This document shows positions 6,526-14,667 of a stretch of DNA of 48,502 nucleotides, one piece after another. The stretch's first letter is position 1, and each line of letters opens with the position of its first letter. Both the position numbers and the translations under genes were made by a program. Origin of the DNA: Planctomycetaceae bacterium (lineage in GTDB: Bacteria; Planctomycetota; Planctomycetia; Pirellulales; UBA1268); NCBI GenBank assembly GCA_947459185.1, contig CANHCU010000013.1, positions 1 to 48,502 on the forward strand, in the 5' to 3' direction. A model generated the notes under the pieces. The model worked only from the letters and a program-made list of their open reading frames with translations, was not told the DNA's origin and searched no databases.

Positions 6526-9323
6526 GGCTGTTTTCCTGTGGCAGGCAGCGGCCGCCAGCGGATGTTTTTCACGAGCGCCGTGGTCGCATAGGTGGCGATG
6601 CCTAGCGGCTTCGAAGGGCTCAGCTCATCGCGGATCGAGAGCTTCTTGTCGGCCAGCGGCTGATCGACCACCTGCTCGTCGTCGATGAAGCAGACGATCC
6701 GCTCGGGGCTCACCCTCACGCGGATCGCATACCACCGGCCGGTCTTGAACTCCTGAAACGACGTCGTGGCGTTGTGCGCCGCATCCTCGCCATCGATGCT
6801 CGAGAGCCCCACCACGCCGCCACCCCAGCCGCCCACGATGAAGCTGCAGGGATCCTCACCCACGGGAACCGTCAGGCCGCAGAAAAAATCGTTGCCGTCG
6901 GCCCGCTGCGCGTCGAGCGAAATCTCGTAGTCCTGCCGTGGCACCTCGCCACCCCACGTGATGCCGCTTAAGTCAGCACCCATGCCGATCTTGATTGCGC
7001 CGTCCTCCACCACGACCTCCCCCTCGCCGCCAAAACCAGTCGGCTTCCATTGACCGAGTGCCTTGCCGTCGAAGAGCGACCGCCAGCCATCGGCCTCTGC
7101 GGCGGCCGACGTGCCGGAGCCAGCCGCATCTCCGCCGTGCAATGCAGCGCCGAGCAGTTCAGCGACGAGCGTGTCGGCGGCATAGACGGTGCGCAGGGCC
7201 GCGAGAATGCCTGCCGCGTCCACCGACACAGCGCGGGCCTGCGTGTCGTCGTAGGCGATGTCGAGCACAAGCGACTGGATGTTGCCGTCAAAGATCAGGC
7301 CGACGAGTTCGCCGGCCGTGTTGACCACGGGGCTGCCCGAGTTGCCGCCGATGATGTCGGCGGTGGAGACGAAGTTGAATGGCATCTTCAAGAAGGCGTC
7401 ATCGCGTTCCAGCTGCGGCCGCAGCTTTTCCCATCGGGGCGGTAGATCGAAGGGCGGCGAGTCGCCCTTCGACCGGGCCCGCTCGAAGAGGCCGGCATAG
7501 GTCGTGATCGCCGGCACCTCTTTTCCGGCGTCTTCGTATCCCTTGACCGTGCCGTAGGCGAGCCGCAGCGTGAAGGTGGCGTCGGGATAGACGCCCTCCC
7601 CTTCACTGGCAAACACCGCCTGCGTGATCTCCGCATGCGCCTGCCGCTTGATCTCACCCGCCGCCTCGACAATTTTTCGCAGCGACCGCGACTCCTCATC
7701 GATCATGCGTGCCAGAGCGAGCATCGGATCGGTCGATGCGGCGACCGCCGCCTGACCACCCTCGTAGAGGCTGCGTCGCGTGTCGGGCCGCGCAGCGTCC
7801 GCACCTCCCCGCTTGCCGAGCCCGGTGCCGCGGACGAGTTCCGCCGCCCGTTCCCTAGGCGATTTTCCTGCCAATACTTTCTGCACCAGCGGATCATCGG
7901 GGCCGAGCGTTGTCGCCAGAGAGGTGAGCGAGTCGGCCAGTTTCACGATCTCGAAGGCGTCGTAGACCGGCTCGTCGGAGAAGAGCGCAAGTTCCAGAGA
8001 TTCACGATTTGAGTCGCGGTACTCCCGCAGCCGCTCGCCGCTCGGTTTTCCCGCCTCGGCCGCAGCCCGCAGGAGCGTGCGGGCGTTCCCGAAATACTGG
8101 CTGTTGAAACCGACCGCCCCTTCGAGCAGGTTGTGCCGCAAGGCGACGGCAGCGATCTCTTTTTCCGCCTGCTCGATCCGGTCGAACGGTGACGGCTGCG
8201 ACACACCTGCTGCTGCCGCCCGCTTCGCGACCAATTCCCGGAGTGTTTCCTCTTTCGCCCGCTTCCGCCCGATAAACCGCGGGTCGAGCAGCCCCGCGAG
8301 AATTCCCTCCCGCGCCTTGCGACTGTTCTGGACGCCGAAGAGATCGCCCATCGCCTGCCGTTTTTCTTCTGGCCCCTCGTCGGCATAGGCGTCGAGCATC
8401 ACCTCGAGCCGGTTGAGCGTGGCAAGCGAAAAGGGCATCTGCCGGTCCCGCATGGAGAGCAGTTCGCGGAGCGTGCTGCCGCGGTCGGTGTGGCCGGGGT
8501 GACCCGAGACAAACACCAGATCCCCGGCGGCGACCGGCTGCCGGCTCCAGGTGAGATGGTGCGGCACCCGCGCCGGCTTGCCGTTCTCGTAGGCCCGGAA
8601 GAAGCAGACGTCGAGGTTGTAGCGGGGAAACTCGAAGTTGTCGGCGTCGCCGCCGAAAAACGCGATCTGCTGTTCCGGCGCGAAGACGAGCCGCACGTCG
8701 GTGTATTTCTTGGCTCGATAGAGATGGTAGAGACCGCCCTGGTGGAGCGTGACCACGTCGCTCCGCAGGCCGGTGGCGGTGAGCGACTCCTTCTCGATCT
8801 CCGCCATCACCTTGCGGCGGGCGGCAAACGCCTCGGCCGCAGGCATGCCCGCCGTAACGGCCCCCTGCACGCGGGCGGTGACATCCTCGATCGAAACGAG
8901 CACGTTGAGTTCGAGGTCGTGGCACTTGAGTTCGTCGGCCTGCGTCGCCGCGGCGAAGCCGTCGCGGAAGTAGTTGTGCTGCTCGGTGCCCAGCTTCTGC
9001 AGGCTGTCGGCCCCGACATGATGGTTGGTGAGCACGAGGCCGTCGGCCGAGACAAACGATCCCGAGCCGCCCGAGTTGAACCGCACCGATGACTGCTGCA
9101 GGTGCGTCAGCCATTCCGGCGAGAGTTTTTTGCCTTTGAGGCGAGCGGCGTGGTCCTTCTCGAGTCGCTCAAGCGGCGGATGACTGAAGAGCCACATCCC
9201 TTCGTCGGCTCGCGACACGGCCAGCAGCGTGCAGGCGGACACGAAGCATGTGAGCAACGAAAGAAAAACCGTTCGGCTCGGGTGGATAAACGTGGGTGTG
9301 GTTGTGTGCATGATCGTCCGCAT
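6522..9323 (-). CDS. S46 family peptidase with C-terminal DUF1080 domain
   Basis: About 933 residues. After a signal sequence (hydrophobic core FLSLLTCFVSACTLLAV) comes an S46 serine peptidase, the DPP7/DPP11 family of exported dipeptidyl-peptidases with a chymotrypsin-like fold. It opens with the family's ADEGMWLF, has the catalytic His in LVLTNHHVG (near residue 101), a conserved FEFPRYNLD segment, and the catalytic Ser in GGNSGSPVV (near residue 661). From about residue 749 a second domain begins WRSLFDGKALGQW and continues in DUF1080 style (concanavalin-like, sugar-hydrolase-associated). Typical S46 proteins are about 700-730 residues, so the fusion is unusual. The start used is the internal ATG at 9323; 9311 and 9368 are alternatives. 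It is coupled to the HD gene downstream. Confidence 0.9.
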   Translation of the reverse strand: MRTIMHTTTPTFIHPSRTVFLSLLTCFVSACTLLAVSRADEGMWLFSHPPLERLEKDHAARLKGKKLSPEWLTHLQQSSVRFNSGGSGSFVSADGLVLTNHHVGADSLQKLGTEQHNYFRDGFAAATQADELKCHDLELNVLVSIEDVTARVQGAVTAGMPAAEAFAARRKVMAEIEKESLTATGLRSDVVTLHQGGLYHLYRAKKYTDVRLVFAPEQQIAFFGGDADNFEFPRYNLDVCFFRAYENGKPARVPHHLTWSRQPVAAGDLVFVSGHPGHTDRGSTLRELLSMRDRQMPFSLATLNRLEVMLDAYADEGPEEKRQAMGDLFGVQNSRKAREGILAGLLDPRFIGRKRAKEETLRELVAKRAAAAGVSQPSPFDRIEQAEKEIAAVALRHNLLEGAVGFNSQYFGNARTLLRAAAEAGKPSGERLREYRDSNRESLELALFSDEPVYDAFEIVKLADSLTSLATTLGPDDPLVQKVLAGKSPRERAAELVRGTGLGKRGGADAARPDTRRSLYEGGQAAVAASTDPMLALARMIDEESRSLRKIVEAAGEIKRQAHAEITQAVFASEGEGVYPDATFTLRLAYGTVKGYEDAGKEVPAITTYAGLFERARSKGDSPPFDLPPRWEKLRPQLERDDAFLKMPFNFVSTADIIGGNSGSPVVNTAGELVGLIFDGNIQSLVLDIAYDDTQARAVSVDAAGILAALRTVYAADTLVAELLGAALHGGDAAGSGTSAAAEADGWRSLFDGKALGQWKPTGFGGEGEVVVEDGAIKIGMGADLSGITWGGEVPRQDYEISLDAQRADGNDFFCGLTVPVGEDPCSFIVGGWGGGVVGLSSIDGEDAAHNATTSFQEFKTGRWYAIRVRVSPERIVCFIDDEQVVDQPLADKKLSIRDELSPSKPLGIATYATTALVKNIRWRPLPATGKQP

Positions 9324-9527
9324 GGTGAATGTCGTCCCTCGGCTGCCGGTGTCGTCGAACATCCCCAAAGCCTATCGCAAACCCGCGCCAGTCACCCTCC
9401 GGAGGGATTGCGGGAGAGAAACGCTGAAAAAAGGGACGCAGCCTGGAGTGTTCGGCACGACGAGATGCACGCCGGCCGCGTACTCAAAGACGCGGAAGCC
9501 GTGGCCGTGCCCCTTTTTCAAGCCCCC

Positions 9528-10676
9528 CTAGCGGCTCTTCATCGCGGAGATCTCGCCGGTGACGATCCGGTCGTTGTCGCTGTCGGCGATCACGAGCCGG
9601 CCCTGCGGGTCGAGGCAGACGCCGTGCGGCCGCAGGAGCTGCGTCGAGAGCAGGTCAGCGCCGACATTCGCACCGCCGCGAGCAGGAGTGCCTGCGACCA
9701 GATCGATCGAGCCACTTGCCGGATCATACCTGCGGATGCAGTGGTTCTCCGTGTCGGCGATCAGCACGCGGCCTTGCCGATCGAGCACCACATACTTCGG
9801 GCCGGCGAGCTGAGCATCGACGGCCGGTCCACCGTCGCCGGCATAGCCCGACTTGCCCGAGCGATTGACGACGACGCGGATCGCGTTGCCCTTGATCTCG
9901 ACCAGGGCATTGCCCTCACGCAGCGCGAGGTAGATCGTGCCGTCGGCCTCCATGCAGGCGGCCCGCGGGCCTGCCAGCGGCGTCTCAAGCGGCGCGGCAC
10001 CATCGACAGGCTTGCCAGCGGTGCCGCTGCCAACGATCGTTGTCACCGTGCGGGCCACCAAGTCGATCCGCCGCAGCCGCGAGTTGCCGATATCAGCGAC
10101 GAGGAGCGCCGCGCCGTCAGGCGTAAGCGAACTGCAGTAGGCCTGATTGAACTCGGCGTCAACCGCCGGCCCGCCATCACCGGCGAACCCCTTCTTGCCT
10201 GTGCCGGCCACCACACGGACGGTGTTCTGCTTCGGGTCGAACGACCAGATGCGGTTGGCAAACGTATCGGCCACGTAGACGGAGCCGTCGCCCCCCACGG
10301 CCAGATCGTGCGGTCCATGGAAGTGCACCTCGCGGGGATCGGTGGTCGCCTGCGGCGGCAGTGGCACCTTCGGATCGGGCTGCCGAAAGACACCAGCTAC
10401 GAATTCCACCCGCGCTGCGGCGTCAGGCTCACCCGGCCGCGTGACCCGGAAGAGCCTGTTGCCCCGGTTGTATTCCACGCCATAGAGGGTGCCGGCGGCG
10501 TCGTAGGCGACGGCAAACGGCTCGTTCACATGCCCCGCGCCAGGGGCCTTCTCCGTGCGTCCTGCCGCCGAGCCGGCGATGACCACGATCTCCGCGAAGA
10601 GCGGTCGGACCAAGGCCGAAGGCATGGCACATGGAGCCGCCAGCAGGATCATTTGCAGAAGAGGAGCCAGTCGCAT
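9528..10676 (-). CDS. exported NHL-repeat beta-propeller protein
   Basis: A 382-residue protein with a signal peptide (MRLAPLLQMILLAAPCAMPS). It is then built of repeated NHL-type blades, visible as recurrent phrases such as GPHDLAVGGDGSVYVADTF, GDGGPAVDAEFNQAY, VLDRQGRVLIADTENH and VCLDPQGRLVIADSDND, with GDGGPA seen twice. About six blades are visible. NHL propellers bind proteins or ligands and some are lyases; nothing here fixes which. The ATG at 10676 is preceded by GAGGA at seven bases. It is divergent from the LamG gene at 10924. Confidence 0.85.
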   Translation of the reverse strand: MRLAPLLQMILLAAPCAMPSALVRPLFAEIVVIAGSAAGRTEKAPGAGHVNEPFAVAYDAAGTLYGVEYNRGNRLFRVTRPGEPDAAARVEFVAGVFRQPDPKVPLPPQATTDPREVHFHGPHDLAVGGDGSVYVADTFANRIWSFDPKQNTVRVVAGTGKKGFAGDGGPAVDAEFNQAYCSSLTPDGAALLVADIGNSRLRRIDLVARTVTTIVGSGTAGKPVDGAAPLETPLAGPRAACMEADGTIYLALREGNALVEIKGNAIRVVVNRSGKSGYAGDGGPAVDAQLAGPKYVVLDRQGRVLIADTENHCIRRYDPASGSIDLVAGTPARGGANVGADLLSTQLLRPHGVCLDPQGRLVIADSDNDRIVTGEISAMKSR

Positions 10677-10810
10677 GAAATCCTCGTAGGAAATGCTTGC
10701 AGGAACCGAGAAGACTTCGATTAGATACAAATCCCATCGCTGACGGCCAGTGGCCAGGATTATTCAGTGCGAGTCACATCGACCTTGTCACGGCCGTCGC
10801 GGCTGGCCAT

Positions 10811-10837
10811 CGATCGAAAGACAACGATCGAAAGACA
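10811..10837. repeat. direct repeat CGATCGAAAGACA x2, period 14
   Basis: CGATCGAAAGACA is found exactly at 10811-10823 and 10825-10837. It lies in the 247-base space between the divergent NHL gene (start 10676) and LamG gene (start 10924), so it may be an operator for one or both. No clear -35/-10 pair could be placed with confidence. Confidence 0.5.
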
Positions 10838-10923
10838 TCGGCAACTCCGCCGCAATGGAGTCTGCCAAAACGTTCGTTGGCAATCGCCACGGAACCACCG
10901 GCCACAGGGAATCGCCTTTTAGC

Positions 10924-12228
10924 ATGACCACGACTCCGCATCACCTCAGTCTCGTCTGTCTCGGCCTTGCGGTCTGGCTGTTCGCGGCGGCCGCATGCGC
11001 CGGCGGCGATGCCAACCGTGAGAAGCGGGTCGCCACTGTGATGCAGACGCCAGGGCTCGTCGCCTTCTGGGATTTTGTCGCCAGAGAGCCGGGCGGGGAT
11101 CACCGGTTCGTGGCCCATGTGCCGGCGGGCTCACCGACCGACTATCCGCTCGATGCCGGGAACTACGTGCGGGATTTCTGGGGCGAAGGGCGGGAGGCAA
11201 CCTATGCCGACTTTCCGCTTCTGGGCCGGGGGCCGTTCGGCGAGGCGATCCAGATCCGCAAAGAGGACGACCCGAACTTCCGGCCGCTGCTCTTCGTGCC
11301 CCGTTCGAGGCTCCACGACACGCCGCTCGACATCAAAGGCGCGGGCAAGTCGGTCACCGTCGTGGTCTGGGCGGTCCGTGAGAGCGGCAACCACGCCCTC
11401 GCCGGCATCTGGCACGAGGGAACCGATCTCAAGGAGGATTCGACGAAGGGGATCAAGAGGGTGGAGCGCGGCCAGCGGCAGTACGCCCTCTTCGCCGGCC
11501 TCAACAAGGAGGGCTCGTCCTGCGGCCATGTCTCAGAAAATGGCGCAAACTCTTTTCTGAATCGTTACGCCCTCCACAAGTGCAACTCCGCCGCCGTCGC
11601 TGCCGCGGTACCGGCCGACGCCGAACAGGCCACGCTCGATGCCGGCTGGCACTGTTTCGCGATGACACTCGACCACGGGCGAGACGAGCTCACCGGCTGG
11701 CTCGACGGGCAGGCCGGCGATCGCTGGCTCGATGCCCCGCAGAACGACAAGCTGCTCTCGTTCGCCGCCAACGCCTGGCTCCAGGGCCGGCTCCGGCGGC
11801 AGGAGGGAATGCAGGAGGGCGAAGACCCGGCCTTCCCCGAGTCGCAGTTCTACACGCCCCCCGAGGACGAGCCGGTGGCGGTCACCGTCGTGAGCCAGGG
11901 CGACGACGAGCGGGTGGAACTGCGGGAGTATCCGTTCACGAAGCTGCGGGTGACGCTGCGGCGGTCGCCTACCGGCGAGTGGGTTGAGGCCGATTGCAAG
12001 CTGGCGTCGCTGCGGCTCAATCCCTGGTGGTATCCGCACGACATCTACACACCTGCCGATGCCACCAGCGGCGGACCGTTCACGATCGGCCGGGTGATCC
12101 ATTCGAGCCGCAGCGTCGGCTTCACCGGCTGGATCGGCGGCGTGGCCGTCTTCGATCGGCCACTCTCCGCCGCCGAACTCCGCGGGCTGGCCGGAATCAC
12201 GGCCGTCGTCGCAGCGGACAGAGAATGA
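10924..12228 (+). CDS. exported LamG/concanavalin-like domain protein
   Basis: A 434-residue protein. Residues 1-27 form a signal peptide (LVCLGLAVWLFAAAACAGG). The mature part has a LamG/concanavalin A-like layout: TPGLVAFWDFV at the start, the strand KSVTVVVWAVRE with LAGIWHEG, then GWHCFAMTLDHG and LTGWLDGQAG. It ends with TGWIGGVAVFDRPLSAAELR, the usual close of planctomycete LamG domains. A roughly 100-residue insertion (PEDEPVAVTVVSQGDDERVE and on) separates the two halves. Such domains bind carbohydrate or protein ligands outside the cell. The ATG at 10924 was preferred since sequence upstream is not coding-like. It is followed by a repeat-rich non-coding region. Confidence 0.8.
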   Translation: MTTTPHHLSLVCLGLAVWLFAAAACAGGDANREKRVATVMQTPGLVAFWDFVAREPGGDHRFVAHVPAGSPTDYPLDAGNYVRDFWGEGREATYADFPLLGRGPFGEAIQIRKEDDPNFRPLLFVPRSRLHDTPLDIKGAGKSVTVVVWAVRESGNHALAGIWHEGTDLKEDSTKGIKRVERGQRQYALFAGLNKEGSSCGHVSENGANSFLNRYALHKCNSAAVAAAVPADAEQATLDAGWHCFAMTLDHGRDELTGWLDGQAGDRWLDAPQNDKLLSFAANAWLQGRLRRQEGMQEGEDPAFPESQFYTPPEDEPVAVTVVSQGDDERVELREYPFTKLRVTLRRSPTGEWVEADCKLASLRLNPWWYPHDIYTPADATSGGPFTIGRVIHSSRSVGFTGWIGGVAVFDRPLSAAELRGLAGITAVVAADRE

Positions 12229-12268
12229 GCTGCGTCCCCTTAGTGTTCAGCACGATACGTGCTTCTCT

Positions 12269-12342
12269 CCCGTGGCGGCAAGTTTTTAACTTGTCTGTGT
12301 CCCCCGCCCGGATTCCACAAGTTAAAAACTCGTGGCCACGGG
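12269..12342. repeat. inverted repeat with 26-base arms
   Basis: Left arm 12269-12294 and right arm 12317-12342, with a 22-base loop. The inner 14 bases are perfectly complementary (AGTTTTTAACTTGT with ACAAGTTAAAAACT) and the outer parts are near matches (CCCGTGGC with GCCACGGG). Each AT-rich core is itself a small palindrome (AAGTT-TTT-AACTT). It sits 41 bases after the LamG stop and could also act as a transcription stop. It looks like one of the dispersed repeats of planctomycete intergenic regions. Confidence 0.75.
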
Positions 12343-12510
12343 TCAAACGCCCTCGGTCTCGTCCGTCGTGCCGAGACAGCCTTTCCACAGTCCTCGCCCA
12401 CGCAGCCGGCGACGACCGCCGCGAGGTGCTCGCCCAGTTCACCACCGATTACCTGGCCGAAAATGGGGACGGGAGCAATCATGTTCGGCACGGGATGTGC
12501 AACCGCCGCG

Positions 12511-12630
12511 TATTCCCTTGCTTGCGCTGCGGGCTTGGATGAAGAGGTGTTCCCATGCAAGCCCGACGCGCAACCGGGGGAATCCGTACTGCGGACCGAA
12601 CAAAACCGCACCAATCCTGAAATCAACGAA
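12511..12630. repeat. dispersed direct repeat, copy 1
   Basis: Begins TATTCCCTTGCTTGCGCTGC and ends CCTGAAATCAACGAA. It is nearly identical to 13402-13520, differing only around the CCCGACGCGC segment and at a few single bases. Weaker similarity extends leftwards to the GTTCGGCAC at 12483. The two copies stand in the same orientation about 890 bases apart, on either side of the toxin-antitoxin genes. Confidence 0.85.
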
Positions 12631-12703
12631 TACGATACGCCACTGGCGTGTCAAACAGGACTGGCTGCGTCCTTTTGTCACCCTCGCTCGGGTCCGCGAC
12701 CTG

Positions 12704-13000
12704 CTACGCTCGTCTGCGCCAATGGCGCGAGCTCCGACTACCGTGCAACACGGCAAGAACTTCGACTGACTCAACGAGCAGGCGGTAGTAGACGACGTAC
12801 GGAAATCGCTTCGTAACGGTCCTGCGGATGCCCTTGTATTCGCCCGCGTACAATTCTGGCGTCGCCTGAATCCGATCGAAGACGTCCTCAATAGCAGCCA
12901 GAAACTCGAGTCCCAGCCCATCGCGTTGAGCGTCGTACCAGTCACGTGCTTCAGCCAAGTCATCCTCGGCTGCCGGACGGATGATAAGCGGATGACTCAC
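12704..13000 (-). CDS. RelE/ParE-family toxin
   Basis: A 98-residue protein with the ParE/RelE toxin layout. It starts SHPLIIRPAAEDDLAEARDW, an N-terminal strand and first helix with the family's AxxDLxEaxxWY pattern. There is a long second helix (LGLEFLAAIEDVFDRI), then RRTVTKRFPYVVYYRL and a closing strand with LAVLHGSRSSRHW, matching the usual VlavlHgsRdp end. Family toxins cleave mRNA on the ribosome or poison gyrase; which applies is not clear. A GTG start overlapping the antitoxin stop (GTGA) is preferred over the ATG at 13036, which would overlap the antitoxin by 40 bases. Confidence 0.85.
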   Translation of the reverse strand: MSHPLIIRPAAEDDLAEARDWYDAQRDGLGLEFLAAIEDVFDRIQATPELYAGEYKGIRRTVTKRFPYVVYYRLLVESVEVLAVLHGSRSSRHWRRRA

Positions 13001-13218
13001 TTGCCGCCCCGAAGCCGATCCCGCACTTCCTCCCACGGCAGACCAGCCGACGGATTCGCATCCGCGGCGGCAAGCCGTCGATCAAGTTCTTCGCGGTGTG
13101 CGTCGGGAATCGCGGCTTGCGTGACGGGCGTGAGGGTATCCCATATCTCTCCAAGGAGCCGCAAGCGATCCTCGCGGCTCATGCGGTCGATCCCAAGTGC
13201 TTGCAAGGTCGGTGACAT
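12997..13218 (-). CDS. addiction-module antitoxin
   Basis: A 73-residue acidic protein of the short antitoxin family often annotated as addiction module component (PF09720 type). It opens MSPTLQALGIDRMSREDRLRLLGEIW, and its C-terminal half carries HREELDRRLAAADANP and GLPWEEVRDRLR, the family's typical ending (helical, then PWEEVkxrl). It precedes the toxin with a four-base overlap, the normal order for this type II module. It should bind and neutralise the toxin and repress the shared promoter upstream of 13218. A longer frame to 13266 exists but adds non-conserved residues. Confidence 0.85.
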   Translation of the reverse strand: MSPTLQALGIDRMSREDRLRLLGEIWDTLTPVTQAAIPDAHREELDRRLAAADANPSAGLPWEEVRDRLRGGK

Positions 13219-13401
13219 GGGTTTCCTCCATCGACGGAGATCGAGTGCGAATTCTAACGAATCCAAAAACGCGCCGAACGCAGACCTCCAACGAACTGTA
13301 CATACACACAGTGTTCTGTCAAGATCGACCCGCTCGCGCTTCGGGCCTTTTTAAGAGGGATGCAGCCAGTCCGGTTCGGCACAGGCTGTGCCCGTGGCCC
13401 T

Positions 13402-13520
13402 TATTCCCTTGCTTGCGCTGCGGGCTTGGATGAAGAGGTGTTCCCATGCAAACCCGACGCGCGAGGAGGGAATCCGTACTGCGGACCCAACAAAACCGCA
13501 CCAATCCTGAAATCAACGAA
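13402..13520. repeat. dispersed direct repeat, copy 2
   Basis: Matches 12511-12630 over its whole length in the same orientation, with a short indel near GACGCGCGAGGAGGG. Leftward similarity begins at GTTCGGCAC (13374). Part of it (GCAAACCCGACGCGC) resembles a motif I recall as frequent between genes in planctomycetes; that part is memory, not shown here. Confidence 0.85.
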
Positions 13521-13552
13521 TGAGCCCCGCAACCCTCTTGCCGACCAGGACT

Positions 13553-13670
13553 GGGACGGGAGCGATTTTTCGCGTGACCTAGATAATCGGGGAGCCCGGA
13601 TAATCGGGTGACCTAGCTAACCAGTCCGTCCCCAGTTCTAGAGTTGCGACGCAAAAATCGCTCCCGTCCC
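13553..13670. repeat. inverted repeat with internal direct repeats
   Basis: Arms GGGACGGGAGCGATTTTT (13553-13570) and its exact reverse complement (13653-13670), 18 bases perfect. Between them GATAATCGGG occurs at 13582-13591 and 13599-13608, and GTGACCTAG at 13574-13582 and 13608-13616. GGACTGG just outside the left arm also pairs with CCAGTCC at 13621-13627. A partial copy of the arm (GGGGACGGGAGCAAT) lies at about 12465. It has the look of a small mobile palindrome (REPIN or MITE). Confidence 0.75.
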
Positions 13671-13881
13671 CATTTTCCTGCAATTAGAATCGATTCTCTG
13701 CTCACAATAGGCACGGGATCGAATCTGCTGCCTTGAGAAGACCCAGATGTGGCGGCTGCTGTATTTCCAGCACGCCGCCGATTTTTTGACCTCCAGGCTG
13801 TCGGTTGATAACCTCGAGGGATTCGGTTGAACGGCGATTCGCCCTCGAACACTGATCACGCGAACACGAGGTAGCTCTTCG

Positions 13882-14667
13882 ATGAAGGCCGCGAAGACCG
13901 CAAAGAAGCCTTCCCACTCGTCTGGCAAGAGCCCGCTCGATCAGCGGCTGCTCGCCTACGCCCTCGGCGGGAGCGCACTCGCCCTCGCGGCCACGCCCGC
14001 CGATGCAGCGGTGATCCGGAGCGGCTTGCAGAATATCGAGGTTGCCAGCCCAGGGCCGGGGGGCGGAGATAACGTCACCACCGTGAACCTTGTCCCGGGC
14101 GATGGATCCAGTCCGACAGTCGAGTTCGGGTGGACTAATGGAGATTCAACTCTGTTACGGCAGGGACAGCAGGGACAACTCAACTTTGTCGCGAGCTCAT
14201 CTAACGAGTTGAATAACTTCCCCACAGGGGAGACGGTCGGTCCTCTCGGCGCGAAAAGTTACCCGAAGTACCAAACCCAAGGGACTGCTGCGTCCTACGA
14301 CAGTGAAGGCGTCTGGACGGTGGGGTCCAATTGGTCGGCCGGAGGATCCGGATACGCCGGATTCAATTTCGTCGATGCGAACTCGCAAACCCACTACGGC
14401 TGGATGGAGTTGACCGTTCCCACGACGTCTGCGGCCGGGCAAAAAGCCACGCTCGTGCAGTGGGCATGGGAGTCGGACGCGAACACGCCGATCACCATCA
14501 GCTCTGGGTCTGCGTCAGTTCCCGAGATCGATCCAGCCTCCGCCGGCAGTGCGTTGGCACTCCTTGTCGGTGGGCTCGCGCTCGTCGAGCAGCATCTCGG
14601 CTTCGCGGCCGGTGCCGCCGGCCTGCGGGCCTGGCGGAAGAGGCGTCAGAGCGTCTCGCAGTCGTGA
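13882..14667 (+). CDS. exported protein with PEIDP-type C-terminal sorting signal
   Basis: A 261-residue protein. The N-terminus has a basic leader, then LLAYALGGSALALAATPADA, a signal peptide. The mature part is rich in Gly, Ser, Asn and Thr, with FNFVDANSQTHYGWMELTVP, typical of planctomycete PEP-CTERM-like surface proteins. The C-terminus reads VPEIDPASAGSALALLVGGL, followed by a short hydrophobic stretch and RAWRKRRQ: a motif, membrane segment and basic tail, the tripartite form recognised by exosortase-like systems. Here an extra hydrophobic run (LGFAAGAAGL) sits before the basic cluster. GAGGTAG lies seven bases before the ATG. Its stop overlaps the GTG of the next gene, so the two are coupled. 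Confidence 0.8.
   Translation: MKAAKTAKKPSHSSGKSPLDQRLLAYALGGSALALAATPADAAVIRSGLQNIEVASPGPGGGDNVTTVNLVPGDGSSPTVEFGWTNGDSTLLRQGQQGQLNFVASSSNELNNFPTGETVGPLGAKSYPKYQTQGTAASYDSEGVWTVGSNWSAGGSGYAGFNFVDANSQTHYGWMELTVPTTSAAGQKATLVQWAWESDANTPITISSGSASVPEIDPASAGSALALLVGGLALVEQHLGFAAGAAGLRAWRKRRQSVSQS

Larger units (their letters stand above)
12229..12703. other. non-coding, repeat-rich spacer
   Basis: No gene is supported here. The stretch holds GCTGCGTCCC (12229-12238), then a 26-base inverted repeat pair (12269-12342), a piece of the GGGACGGGAGC repeat (from about 12466), and the 120-base dispersed repeat copy 1 (12511-12630). Open frames across it translate to low-complexity, arginine- and serine-rich strings, as expected of repeats. 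Confidence 0.7.
13219..13881. other. non-coding, repeat-rich spacer
   Basis: No gene is supported. It contains the promoter region of the antitoxin at its left end, repeat copy 2 (13402-13520), a nested inverted/direct repeat block (13548-13671) and an AT-richer stretch before the gene at 13882, whose ribosome binding site GAGGTAG lies at about 13868-13874. Confidence 0.65.

Noticed and set aside
9102-10724. 540-codon open frame on the plus strand
   Set aside because: Antisense to the S46 peptidase and NHL genes, both with clear domain matches; no signature in the translation.
12439-12963. 174-codon minus-strand frame spanning repeat copy 1 and part of the toxin
   Set aside because: It is out of frame with the toxin and half of it is dispersed repeat.
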